This document shows, in pieces, positions 17,550 to 25,775 of a stretch of 35,474 bases of DNA (the first letter of the stretch is position 1; each line of letters begins with the position of its first letter). The notes beneath the pieces are model-generated. The model did not search any database. It was not told the origin of the DNA and was given only the letters and a program-made list of their open reading frames with translations. Source of the stretch: Planctomycetota bacterium (GTDB lineage Bacteria; Planctomycetota; UBA1135; GCA-002686595). The stretch covers positions 1 through 35,474 of the forward strand of contig JANQEJ010000282.1 in assembly GCA_028278425.1 (NCBI GenBank), in the 5' to 3' direction. The position numbers were made by a program, and so were the translations under genes.

Positions 17550-17972
17550 ATGGGGGAGTGGCTCCTGCCCGCGGTGCTCGTCCTGGTCCTCGACCAGGCG
17601 AGCAAAGGGCTTGCGCTGAGCAGGTGGAGCGAGAGACCGGACGCGCCGGCGCGCCGGGGGCCGCGCTTGCGCGCGGTCCTCAACACGCGCTTCGCCCGCG
17701 GCTTCCTCGGCGACCGCCGCGTGCTGCTCGGCCTCTGGGCCATCGCGACCGTGGGCACGATCCTGCTCCTGCACGGGTTCGATCCCGCCCCGCGCCGGCC
17801 GGTGCGCGCGGGGCTCGGCGCGGCGCTCGGCGGCGCGACGGGCAACCTGCTCGACGTGCTCCGGCGCGGCGTCGTCGTCGACTTCGTCGACCTGCGGGTC
17901 TGGCCGGTCTTCAACCTGGCGGACGTGGCCATCGTGGCCGGAGTCGTCGTCGCCCTCCTGAGCATCTGGTAA
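17550..17972 (+). CDS. lspA: lipoprotein signal peptidase (signal peptidase II)
   Basis: LspA (140 aa) cleaves the signal peptide from diacylated prolipoproteins in the inner membrane. Seen: four hydrophobic segments, VLDQASKG near the N-terminus, GATGNLLDVLRRG with catalytic Asp102, and VVDFVDLRVWPVFNLADVAI with catalytic Asp125. The protein is slightly shorter than typical LspA. It starts 18 bp after the acyltransferase and is followed by lgt, the enzyme acting just before it in the pathway. Confidence 0.93.
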   Translation: MGEWLLPAVLVLVLDQASKGLALSRWSERPDAPARRGPRLRAVLNTRFARGFLGDRRVLLGLWAIATVGTILLLHGFDPAPRRPVRAGLGAALGGATGNLLDVLRRGVVVDFVDLRVWPVFNLADVAIVAGVVVALLSIW

Positions 17973-18010
17973 CCTCGCCCTTTCGCGCGCGTCGCACGCG
18001 GAGGTTGACC

Positions 18011-18754
18011 TTGCGCCCCGTCCTCTTCGCCTGGCACGGCTTTCGGATCCACAGCTATCCGGCCATGCTCTACCTGGGCATCGTGCTGGGGATCGCGGCG
18101 GGCAACCTCGCGGCCAACGCGGCCGGGCTGCCGTCGCTGCGCGTGTACCTCGCGATGCTGCTCCTGACCATCCCCGGCCTCGTCGGGGCGCGGCTCCTGT
18201 TCGTCGCGACGGAGTGGCGCGTCTACCGGCGCGAGCCCGGCCGCATCTGGCGGCGGTCGGAGGGCGGGGCCTCGATGCTCGGCGGGTTGCCGCTGATGCT
18301 GGCCGTCTCCGTTCCGCTGCTGCGCGTGCTCGGCGTCCCGTTCGCGGCCTTCTGGGACGTCGCGATGTTCACGCTCTTGATCGGGATGATGTTCGCGCGC
18401 GTCGGCTGCCTCCTGAACGGCTGCTGCGCCGGGAGGCCGAGCGAAAGCTGGCTGGCCCTGCGCCTGCCCGACCACCGGGGCGTCTGGCGGCGGCGCGTCC
18501 CCACGCAGCTCCTGGAGGCCGGGCTGACGGTCGTGCTGCTGATCGGCGCGATCGCGCTCTGGTCGCGGAGCCCGTTCCCTGGCGCCGTGCTCCTCGCCAC
18601 GGTGGCGTGCTACTCCTTCGGCCGCGTGCTGCTCGAGCCGCTGCGCGACGCGCAGGACTGGCTGGGATCCCTCAGCGTCCACCGGGCCTTCGCGGCGACG
18701 CTGGGCGTCCTTTCCCTCTTGACCTTCCTCGGGGGCTGGCTGAGCGCCGGATAA
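18011..18754 (+). CDS. lgt: prolipoprotein diacylglyceryl transferase (Lgt)
   Basis: Lgt transfers diacylglycerol from phosphatidylglycerol to the lipobox cysteine. Seen in 247 aa: about seven membrane segments, an N-terminal HGFRIHSYPAMLYLG, GARLLFVATEW, SMLGGL, the signature ARVGCLLNGCCAG (R-x-G-C-x-x-x-N-G family pattern in a Cys-rich variant) and VPTQLLEA. I chose TTG 18011 because GGAGG lies six bases upstream; a TTG at 18005 would abut that site. It follows lspA by 38 bp, so both lipoprotein-maturation enzymes are co-transcribed. The signature is divergent from E. coli Lgt, but the family call is firm. Confidence 0.88.
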   Translation: MRPVLFAWHGFRIHSYPAMLYLGIVLGIAAGNLAANAAGLPSLRVYLAMLLLTIPGLVGARLLFVATEWRVYRREPGRIWRRSEGGASMLGGLPLMLAVSVPLLRVLGVPFAAFWDVAMFTLLIGMMFARVGCLLNGCCAGRPSESWLALRLPDHRGVWRRRVPTQLLEAGLTVVLLIGAIALWSRSPFPGAVLLATVACYSFGRVLLEPLRDAQDWLGSLSVHRAFAATLGVLSLLTFLGGWLSAG

Positions 18755-18823
18755 GAATCGCCGGAAAGCGCGGCACGAACGCGTCGGGGTCCGGATGTAA
18801 CCCGCGAGAAAGGACCCCGCGTC

Positions 18824-19321
18824 ATGTTCGATTGGTTCGTGCTGCTCACGCCGCTCTTGTTCCTGCCCATCTTCCTGCTCTTCGTCTTCGTCGGCTGCCA
18901 GGTCATCACGGGCGTCGACGAGTACGAGCCGGCGCCGGAGATGCCGCCGCCCGCGCCCCGGCTCACGTTCGTCATCGAGGCGGGCATGCTCGACGCGAAC
19001 GTCGAGAAGATCCGGTGGGGGTTCCCCGAGATCGCGCAGACCCTGGAGTATCCCCCCGGCGGCGGGCTCCCGGCCAACTTCGACACGGGGCCGTTCGAGC
19101 GCGGCTGGGCCGGCTCAGCGCCGCTCCTGAACACGGAGGATCCCGTGGACCACGGGCTCATCGGCGAGCCCGACGACGGAGTCGTCATCTTCACCTGCCG
19201 GGGCTGGCGCCCCGGCGACCCCGACGACGAGCCTTCGCTCCAGGACACGTTCCAGAAAGGGCCGGGGGACATCGGCTTCCCGGAGTTCCGCCTGTCTCCG
19301 ACGGGCTTCACGCTCAGTTGA
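18824..19321 (+). CDS. small membrane-anchored or lipoprotein, unknown function
   Basis: A 165-aa protein with one strongly hydrophobic N-terminal segment (residues about 4-28) ending in VFVGCQ, which resembles a weak lipobox, though the N-terminus has no positive charges. The rest is soluble, acidic and Pro-rich (EPAPEMPPPAPR) with no known motif. GAGAAAGGA precedes the ATG with good spacing. It lies 23 bp before the next gene, so the two are likely an operon. I recognise no family. Confidence 0.7.
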   Translation: MFDWFVLLTPLLFLPIFLLFVFVGCQVITGVDEYEPAPEMPPPAPRLTFVIEAGMLDANVEKIRWGFPEIAQTLEYPPGGGLPANFDTGPFERGWAGSAPLLNTEDPVDHGLIGEPDDGVVIFTCRGWRPGDPDDEPSLQDTFQKGPGDIGFPEFRLSPTGFTLS

Positions 19322-19344
19322 TGCCGGGATAGGGAGGATTCGAG

Positions 19345-21939
19345 ATGGCGAACAGCTTGACGGGCGATTTCGACGCGGTCGCTCAGGTGAAGGTGAGGAT
19401 CGTGGACGGCATCCTGGCCAACCTTCATCGCAAGGGGCCGGACGAGGACGACGACTCGCCGGGTCTGCTCCACAGCTTCGCGATGACCGTCGGCACGCTG
19501 TCGCTCTCCACCGAGACGCTGCACGTGCTCGCCTGGGCCGGCTCCTACCAGCCCTCGAACGGCCTGGTCCCGATCGAGACGAGCCTCCAGTACTCGCCCG
19601 CCGGAGTGGGGCTGGCGTACACGGCGGCGACGAAGGAGCTGGAGCGAGCGGAGCTCGACTCGGGTCCACTGGTGTCGCTCGTCCGGGGGACGGCCAAGGC
19701 CCAGGTCTCCACGCCCACCGTCACGCTGCGCCCGAACGCCACGTCGGAGGTGACGGCCACGTTTCGGGTGCGGGTGCTCTTCTTCCCGCAGCCCGGCTCG
19801 AAGCCGCTCGGCGCGCCGATCCACGGCGAGGTGCGGGCGACGTTCGACGTCGACCTGCAGGAGGGACCGGGCGGGAAGACGCTGCTCGACGTCACGCCCA
19901 GCACGGACGACGGCGAGATCCAGTTCGTGCCCGCTCCGGGCACCGTCAGCGCCGCGGAAGCCGAAGCGATCGCCGTCCAGATCCGGCTCGCCCTGCGGAA
20001 CCGCTTCGAGCCGACGACCCTGGAGCTGGACGAGAGCTTCCCGTTCGCCGGCTTCAAGGCGCTCGGCACCGGAGACACCCAGGCGATCGCGCTGCCCGTC
20101 GTGTTCTCGGGCTCGGCGCCGGCCGCGGGGCTCTCCGGCGTCGGCGAGGAGTTCCTGAAGTTCAACGACCACTTCGGCGCCGCGATCAGCCGCGAGCTCC
20201 TGGACACCCGCTTGCAGCCGATGCTCGACGGCGTGAAGGACACGAGCTTCCAGCTCACGATCAGCTCGCTCGGCATCACCTGGGCCACCTACAACGTCTC
20301 CGTGTCCAGCGCGACGCTCGCTTGGCTGAACGGCGAGCTCGAGCTGACCGTCCAGGGGAGCGCGGTGACGGGTGCGTACTTCTTCCCCAACTACAACTTC
20401 ACGGTGAAGCAGAAGCTCACCCTCGACTTCAACGCGGAGTTCCAGAGCGTGAAGCTCGTCGCCGTCGGCGATCCGGTGATCACCGGCCTGCCGGGCTTCG
20501 CCATGGGCACGGCGAAGGCCGAGATCAAAGCGTCGCGCGACCAGGCGATCGCGGACGCCCAGCCGCAGATCCAGCAGGCGCTCATGGGCGAGGTCTCCAT
20601 CCAGGCTGCGATGCAGGCGATCGGCGGCGCGCCGCAAACGGAGCTCACCGCCGTCGAGATCGAGCCCCGCGGCGTCATCCTGCGCGGGCAGGTGAAGCAA
20701 CGCGTTCCCTCCGAGGCGATCGTGAGCTTCGAGGAGAACCCCGACGGCAGCGGGTTCACGGCGCTCGAGAGCTGGATCCCCGGCGGCTGGATCGAGCGGT
20801 TCATCTGGACGTGGCGGGAAGGCGGTTTCTCGACCCCCTGGGGGGCGTCGGTGGAGCTCTACTCCGACACGCACAGCTTCCTCCTGCCCGAGCCCGCGAG
20901 CCAGCCGCCGATGTCCGGCGTCTGCCTCCAGGTGGAGGGCACGCAGCTCCGGTCGACGGGAACCCCGGTGCCCACCATCGGCGGCGAGGCCTGCTCGGTC
21001 AGCGTGCCGAGCTGGATGGTCGCGACGATGCCCCCGGAGTGGGATCTCTTCCTTCCGATCTGGGAGCACGAGCTCGGTCCCGAGGAGGTGGTGGCCGAGG
21101 GCATCCACGCCCACGTCAACGGGCTCGCGCACTCGAGCTCGCGGACGACGCTCGGCGCCAACAGCGTCGTTCACTTTCCCGGCGAGTCGTGGGCGCGGTC
21201 GCGCGAGGTCATGGGCCGGGCCGTGGAGCCGGCCTCGCGCCTCAAGGTCCCGCTCGCGATCTTCCTGGTCCTGCCCCCCGGCGCGCTCGCGGAGCGGCGC
21301 TCCGTGCTCGAGCGGAAGCTCGGCGAGCTCAACCTCGACCCGGGCGCCTGGGTGGCGATCACCGAGGACTACGAGGGCCGCTGGGCCAAGGCCTTCGCCG
21401 CGGAGAAGACGCCGTCGACGTACCTCTTGAACGCTCGGGGCGAGCTCGCCTGGAAGCACTTCGGGGTGCCCGACGCCGCGGACTTCCGGGAGGCCGAGCG
21501 CCATCTCATCTCCGGGCGGCCCTTGCGCTACCGCCAGGTGCGCCTGGCCGTGGAGCCCGGCGGCCGCGCTCCCGACTTCCTGTTCCCGTATGCCGAGGGG
21601 CGCCCGATGCCGCTGCGCCGGTTCCGCGGGCGGCGGGTGATCGTGAGCTTCTGGAAGTCCTGGTCGGCGCCGTGCTTGAAGGAGCTCCGGCACCTTCAGC
21701 GGCTTCAGAACGAGGCCGGGCGCGACGGCCCGCTCATCCTCGCCGTCAACGGCGGTGAGGATCCGAAGCGGATCGCGGAGTTCTGCCGCGAGCACGAGCT
21801 GACGCTGACGGTCGTGCCCGATCCCCATCGCGGAATCGTCCGGCGCTACGGCGTGAACTGCTGGCCGACGACGGTGACGATCGGCGAGGACGGGCGGGTC
21901 GAGCGCGCGCAGCTCGGCGCGACGCGACGCAAGCGCTAG
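19345..21939 (+). CDS. large protein with C-terminal TlpA/thioredoxin-like domain lacking the first Cys
   Basis: An 864-aa protein with an excellent start (AGGGAGG seven bases before ATG 19345) and no signal peptide. Residues 1-400 are beta-rich, with long alternating strands (for example ATLAWLNGELELTVQG, FTVKQKLTLDFNAEF), followed by helices. I do not recognise the fold; a lipid-binding TULIP-like fold is only a thought. Residues about 625-705 look like a degenerate thioredoxin fold (TPSTYLLNARGELAWKHFG). Residues about 725-864 are TlpA/AhpC-like: APDFLFP, VSFWKSWSAPCLKEL and the cis-Pro site NCWPTTVTI. The usual WCxPC is WSAPC (773-777), so only the resolving-position Cys777 remains and a classic disulfide exchange is not possible. 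Its stop shares the CTAG palindrome with the convergent gene. Confidence 0.8.
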   Translation: MANSLTGDFDAVAQVKVRIVDGILANLHRKGPDEDDDSPGLLHSFAMTVGTLSLSTETLHVLAWAGSYQPSNGLVPIETSLQYSPAGVGLAYTAATKELERAELDSGPLVSLVRGTAKAQVSTPTVTLRPNATSEVTATFRVRVLFFPQPGSKPLGAPIHGEVRATFDVDLQEGPGGKTLLDVTPSTDDGEIQFVPAPGTVSAAEAEAIAVQIRLALRNRFEPTTLELDESFPFAGFKALGTGDTQAIALPVVFSGSAPAAGLSGVGEEFLKFNDHFGAAISRELLDTRLQPMLDGVKDTSFQLTISSLGITWATYNVSVSSATLAWLNGELELTVQGSAVTGAYFFPNYNFTVKQKLTLDFNAEFQSVKLVAVGDPVITGLPGFAMGTAKAEIKASRDQAIADAQPQIQQALMGEVSIQAAMQAIGGAPQTELTAVEIEPRGVILRGQVKQRVPSEAIVSFEENPDGSGFTALESWIPGGWIERFIWTWREGGFSTPWGASVELYSDTHSFLLPEPASQPPMSGVCLQVEGTQLRSTGTPVPTIGGEACSVSVPSWMVATMPPEWDLFLPIWEHELGPEEVVAEGIHAHVNGLAHSSSRTTLGANSVVHFPGESWARSREVMGRAVEPASRLKVPLAIFLVLPPGALAERRSVLERKLGELNLDPGAWVAITEDYEGRWAKAFAAEKTPSTYLLNARGELAWKHFGVPDAADFREAERHLISGRPLRYRQVRLAVEPGGRAPDFLFPYAEGRPMPLRRFRGRRVIVSFWKSWSAPCLKELRHLQRLQNEAGRDGPLILAVNGGEDPKRIAEFCREHELTLTVVPDPHRGIVRRYGVNCWPTTVTIGEDGRVERAQLGATRRKR

Positions 21940-23138
21940 CGCGAGAAAAGCGGCGCGAACGCCTCGACGAGCAGGCTCGTGTACGCGACGTCGCCGGAGT
22001 AGCGCGCGAGGTGCGTCGTGTCGGCGAACATCTCCGGCGTGATCCGCGGCGTGTCCTCGAAGTCGTAAACCGTCGCGCCGGTTTCCTCGCGTATGCGGTG
22101 CAGGGCCGCGCGCATGCGCGCCTCGCCCTCCGGCGTGCGGCCGATCCACGCGTGGTTGCGCGGCATCACGACGATCGCGACGCGGTCGGAGAACGCCTGG
22201 AAGGTCTTCACGATGCGGACGAAGGCGGCGAGCAGCTCCTCCTCGAAGTCGAGGTTCTCGACGTCGGCGGAGTGGATGCGCCACAGGCGGTCGTCGGCCA
22301 TGCGGCGGTCGTTGCGCAGGGCGGCGTAGTACTGCTCGAAGAGCGCGAGCGTTTCCGGGGAGCGCTCTTCGGGGATCGTGCCGGCGCCCTGCCACTCCCA
22401 GCTCCAGGCGCTTTCGACGTAGTCGGGATAGTCCTCGTCGAAGCGGCGGTCCAGCTCGGGACCGAGCTCCTCTAACGTCCGCTCGGCCTCCTCGTCCCTC
22501 GGGAGCCCGCTGTTCGGCTGCTCGGCGGGGAAGAGCACCTCGCTGCCGAAGAACCAGGTCAGCATCTCCGCCGAGATGCCGTTGCGCAGGTAGCGCACGT
22601 TCGCCGTCTGGATGCCCACCGTCGGTTCGCGCAGGACGAGCTCCCCGATCTCCGCGTCGCTCGCGAGCATGGCGACGTAGGAGTCGACGAGCGGGAGGGC
22701 GCGCCGGTAGCGCGTCTTCGTGTTCTGCAGCGGCGTGAACTCGACGATGGCCAGGGACAGGCGGCGATCGGCCTCGTCGAACGCCTCGCGGACCCGGCGC
22801 GCGAGATAGTCCTGGAAGTACGGGTTCAGGCCGCCGAAGCCGAAGTTGAACGACTTGACCTCGACGCCTTGCGCGGCCATCTCGCGGTCGAACTGGCGCG
22901 CGCCGAAGGCGGCGTCGGTCATCGACGAGCCGAAGGCGAGGACGACGTCCTTCTCCTCGGCGACGATGCGCGGGAGCGCGGCGCGCGCCTCGGTGACCTC
23001 GGGGAGGATCGTCTCGGCGCTGGCGCCGCCGACGAAGGTGAAGAGCCGCACGAGGCCGAGGCTCGCGCCCATGCCGAGCGCGATCGCGACCAGGACGCGG
23101 AGGTAGATCCCCCTAGAACTGGAAGTAGATGAAGTCAT
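21936..23138 (-). CDS. SGNH-like hydrolase, partner of MBOAT acyltransferase
   Basis: A 400-aa protein with one N-terminal membrane segment (about residues 11-38) and an outside domain of SGNH/GDSL type, like DltD or AlgX/AlgJ. Seen: VVLAFGSSMTDAAF with the likely nucleophile Ser71 or Ser72 after the first strand, FNFGFGGLNP as the second block, and DTTHLARYSGD near the C-terminus supplying the Asp and His. Such proteins act with a membrane-bound O-acyltransferase to acylate an extracellular polymer. The gene overlaps the end of the MBOAT gene by 26 bp and is translated in the same direction, which strongly supports the pairing. The polymer is unknown. Confidence 0.82.
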   Translation of the reverse strand: MTSSTSSSRGIYLRVLVAIALGMGASLGLVRLFTFVGGASAETILPEVTEARAALPRIVAEEKDVVLAFGSSMTDAAFGARQFDREMAAQGVEVKSFNFGFGGLNPYFQDYLARRVREAFDEADRRLSLAIVEFTPLQNTKTRYRRALPLVDSYVAMLASDAEIGELVLREPTVGIQTANVRYLRNGISAEMLTWFFGSEVLFPAEQPNSGLPRDEEAERTLEELGPELDRRFDEDYPDYVESAWSWEWQGAGTIPEERSPETLALFEQYYAALRNDRRMADDRLWRIHSADVENLDFEEELLAAFVRIVKTFQAFSDRVAIVVMPRNHAWIGRTPEGEARMRAALHRIREETGATVYDFEDTPRITPEMFADTTHLARYSGDVAYTSLLVEAFAPLFSR

Positions 23139-24525
23139 CGCTCGGCTCCCCGAAGAGCAGGCAGAGGCCTTGGAAGAAGATCAGGAAGGGCCAGAGAAGC
23201 CACGCCTTGCCCTCGAGCCACGCGCCCTTCTTGATCACGAAGAGGTCCATGAGCTGCATGACGAGGAGGGAGACGACGGTCAGCACGAGGACCGTCACCG
23301 CCTGGCCGCCGGGCTCGGCGAGCGCGCCGAGGCCGTGCATGCGCGCGAGGACGGCGCCCGCGCCGTCCAGGCTCGTCGCGCGGAAGAGCACCCAACCGAC
23401 GAGCACCAGGTAGAACGTGGCGGCCCACTTCAGGAGCGCGATTCCGCGCGACCTCCCGCCGTGGAACGCGGAGAGCGCTCCGATCCGCGACAGGCCGTGG
23501 CTCGCGGTGATGAGAAGCCCGTGGAACGCGCCCCACGCGACGAAGGTCCACGCCGCGCCGTGCCACAGGCCGCCGAGGAGCATCGTGATCAACACGTTGC
23601 GCGTGCGGCTTCCGGTGCGGTTTCCGCCCAGCGAGATGTAGAGGTAGTCGCGGAGCCACGACGACAGCGAGATGTGCCACCGCCGCCAGAAGTCGACCGG
23701 CGAGACGGCGAAGTAGGGGAGGTGGAAGTTCGCCGGGATCCTGAACCCGAGCAGGAGCGCGATCCCGATCGCCATGTCGGTGTAGCCGGCGAAGTCGCCG
23801 TAGATCTGTCCGGCGAAGGCGACGACGCCGGTCCAGGTTTCCAGCACGCTCACGGTCTCGGCGGAGTCGAACGCCTTCGCCGCCGGCGCGGCGAGGAGGT
23901 CGGCGAGGGTCTTCTTGAAGACGCCGGCGGTGACCAGGACGAAGCCGTGCTTCGCGTCGCCCCAGGTCGGCACCGGGATGGCGTGCATCTGCGGCAGGAT
24001 CTGGCGCGCGCGCAGGATCGGCCCGGCGACGAGCTGCGGGAAGAACGAGACCGCGGCCACGAACTCCATCAGCCCCCTCCGCGGCTCCAGGGTGCCGCGG
24101 TACACGTCGATCGTGTAGCTCAGGCTCTGGAAGGTGTAGAAGGAGATCCCGACCGGCAGCACCCACGCGAGCGTCGGGAGGTCCGGCTCGACGCCGAAGG
24201 CCGACACCAGGTCCGCCACCGACTGCAGCGCGAAGTCCGCGTACTTGAAGAGCGCCAGGACGCCGAGGTTGATCGCGATCGAGAGCGTCACCCAGGCCTT
24301 CCGCGCGCGCCGGTCGGCGGTCGCCCCGATCGCCTGCGCGATGAAGTAGTCGGCTGCCGCGCTCCCCACGAGCAGCGGGATGAAGCGGTAGTTCCACGCC
24401 CCGTAGAAGACCAGCGACGAGACGACGATGAGCAGGATCCGCGGGCGCCGGCTCAGGACGACCAGTCCGTAGAGCGTCAGGAAGACGACGAAGAAGAGGA
24501 AGAAGATCGGAGTGTTGAAGATCAA
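23113..24525 (-). CDS. MBOAT family O-acyltransferase (AlgI/DltB-like)
   Basis: A 470-aa polytopic membrane protein that would carry acyl groups across the membrane for O-acylation of an exported polysaccharide or similar polymer. Seen: N-terminal FNTPIFFLFF typical of AlgI-like proteins, VGISFYTFQSLSYTIDVYRG, FFPQLVAGPILR, DFWRRWHISLSSWLRDYLYI with His284, and LLGGLWHGAAWTFVAWG with the conserved catalytic His322. The start is TTG 24525 with GAGGA five bases upstream. It is coupled to the SGNH gene downstream. A full alginate or cellulose locus is not in view, so the acylated substrate cannot be named. Confidence 0.93.
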   Translation of the reverse strand: MIFNTPIFFLFFVVFLTLYGLVVLSRRPRILLIVVSSLVFYGAWNYRFIPLLVGSAAADYFIAQAIGATADRRARKAWVTLSIAINLGVLALFKYADFALQSVADLVSAFGVEPDLPTLAWVLPVGISFYTFQSLSYTIDVYRGTLEPRRGLMEFVAAVSFFPQLVAGPILRARQILPQMHAIPVPTWGDAKHGFVLVTAGVFKKTLADLLAAPAAKAFDSAETVSVLETWTGVVAFAGQIYGDFAGYTDMAIGIALLLGFRIPANFHLPYFAVSPVDFWRRWHISLSSWLRDYLYISLGGNRTGSRTRNVLITMLLGGLWHGAAWTFVAWGAFHGLLITASHGLSRIGALSAFHGGRSRGIALLKWAATFYLVLVGWVLFRATSLDGAGAVLARMHGLGALAEPGGQAVTVLVLTVVSLLVMQLMDLFVIKKGAWLEGKAWLLWPFLIFFQGLCLLFGEPSDDFIYFQF

Positions 24526-24603
24526 CCTGTTCCTCGAGGGTGCGGCAGGCGCGGCGCGCGGAGAGCTTGCCCGCCGTGCGCGCGCGGCGCGGCGGCATTT
24601 GCG

Positions 24604-25764
24604 TTATCCGCGCAGCTCGCGCGGCCGCATCGAGCTCTTGTCGAGCCGGCAGATCAGCCACAGCCCGCCGATGGAGGCCCCCGGCACCATCAGCGCCGCG
24701 CCGGCGAGCGGAATCGCAAGGAGGAGTCCCGAGACCACCCCGAAGGAGATCATCGGCAGGATGTTGCGGAACAGGAATCCGAGCCGCTGGCGCAGCCGCA
24801 CGCCGCGGCGCTCGAACGGGATGTCGAGGAGCCCCACCGCCGTGGCGAAACCCGCCACGCCCGCGTAGAGCACGTAGCCGACGCCGAAGGGGACGAAGTA
24901 GAGCGGCAGGGCCAGCACGAGGACCACGCCGGTGATCGCCGCCGCCTGGAGGCTGACCCAGGTGGCGCGGCCCTCCACGCGGGCGACCCACCAAAGCCAC
25001 TCGGCGTACTCGCGGTCGCGCCAGCAGACGGCCGCGAGCGAGAGCGGCGTCAGGAGCACCGCCAGCCACACCGGAAAGTAGGGGAGGAAGATCCCGGCGA
25101 CGACGATCACGACCGCGCCCGCGGCGGCGACGATCGAGCGCCTGAGGCACCGTTCCTCCGGGATGTCGTTCGGGCGCTCCAACCGGTTGCGCGGGTCCTC
25201 GCCGAACCAGCGCTTCTCGAGGCGCGACTGGACCTCGTCGAGAAACGGTCCCGCCAGGGCCTCGTACGCGATCGAGAAGCAGTACCAGACGACGAGGGAG
25301 CCGACGAGGAAGTAGCCGACCCACTTCAAGGGCTGCGAAGTCAGAAGGCCGTAGATCGCGTTCACGATCCATTCGCTCGCCGCCGCGATCCCGTACCACG
25401 TCGACTTCAGCCAATCCCAGCCTTCGGAGAGGCCTTCGAGCCAGTCCCAGCGCTTGTCGCCGAAGGAGATGTCGCCGGGCAGGACCGAGTCGAGCATCCG
25501 GTCGAAGGCGCGGAAGACGATCCAGAGCAAAGCCGCGAGGAGCGTGAAGGTCACGACGAACGGCGGCACGAGCCAGCGCTTCGTGCCCCGCGTCTTGGCG
25601 AGCAACCACAGGCCCATCGGCACCGCCATCAACCCATCGACGACGCCGCGGAACGGGCCGGACAGGGGGCGCGCCAGCGAGGCCAGCTCCGACGTGTGGC
25701 CGCAGTGCGGGCACGCGTCGGCGGGCGCGTGGTAGCCGCAGAGGGAGCAGGGAATCGTCCGCAC
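24604..25764 (-). CDS. EI24/CysZ-like membrane protein with N-terminal zinc ribbon
   Basis: A protein of about 386 aa with an N-terminal zinc ribbon (CSLC near residue 5 and CPHC twelve residues on) joined to a polytopic membrane region with the EI24/CysZ pattern: PLSGPFRGVVDGL, long hydrophobic hairpins, AYEALAGPFLDEVQSRLE, and near the end GFATAVGLLDIPFERRG with LGFLFRN. EI24-family proteins include the sulfate permease CysZ, but transport function is not shown here. The start is uncertain: GTG 25764 (used here) or TTG 25776, whose first base is shared with the ATG of the divergent dehydrogenase gene. Confidence 0.8.
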   Translation of the reverse strand: MRTIPCSLCGYHAPADACPHCGHTSELASLARPLSGPFRGVVDGLMAVPMGLWLLAKTRGTKRWLVPPFVVTFTLLAALLWIVFRAFDRMLDSVLPGDISFGDKRWDWLEGLSEGWDWLKSTWYGIAAASEWIVNAIYGLLTSQPLKWVGYFLVGSLVVWYCFSIAYEALAGPFLDEVQSRLEKRWFGEDPRNRLERPNDIPEERCLRRSIVAAAGAVVIVVAGIFLPYFPVWLAVLLTPLSLAAVCWRDREYAEWLWWVARVEGRATWVSLQAAAITGVVLVLALPLYFVPFGVGYVLYAGVAGFATAVGLLDIPFERRGVRLRQRLGFLFRNILPMISFGVVSGLLLAIPLAGAALMVPGASIGGLWLICRLDKSSMRPRELRG

Positions 25765-25775
25765 GGGGAGGTACA

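Noticed and set aside
21936..21939. Possible regulatory meaning of the CTAG shared by two convergent stop codons
   Set aside because: CTAG is its own reverse complement, so two TAG stops can share it by simple close packing.
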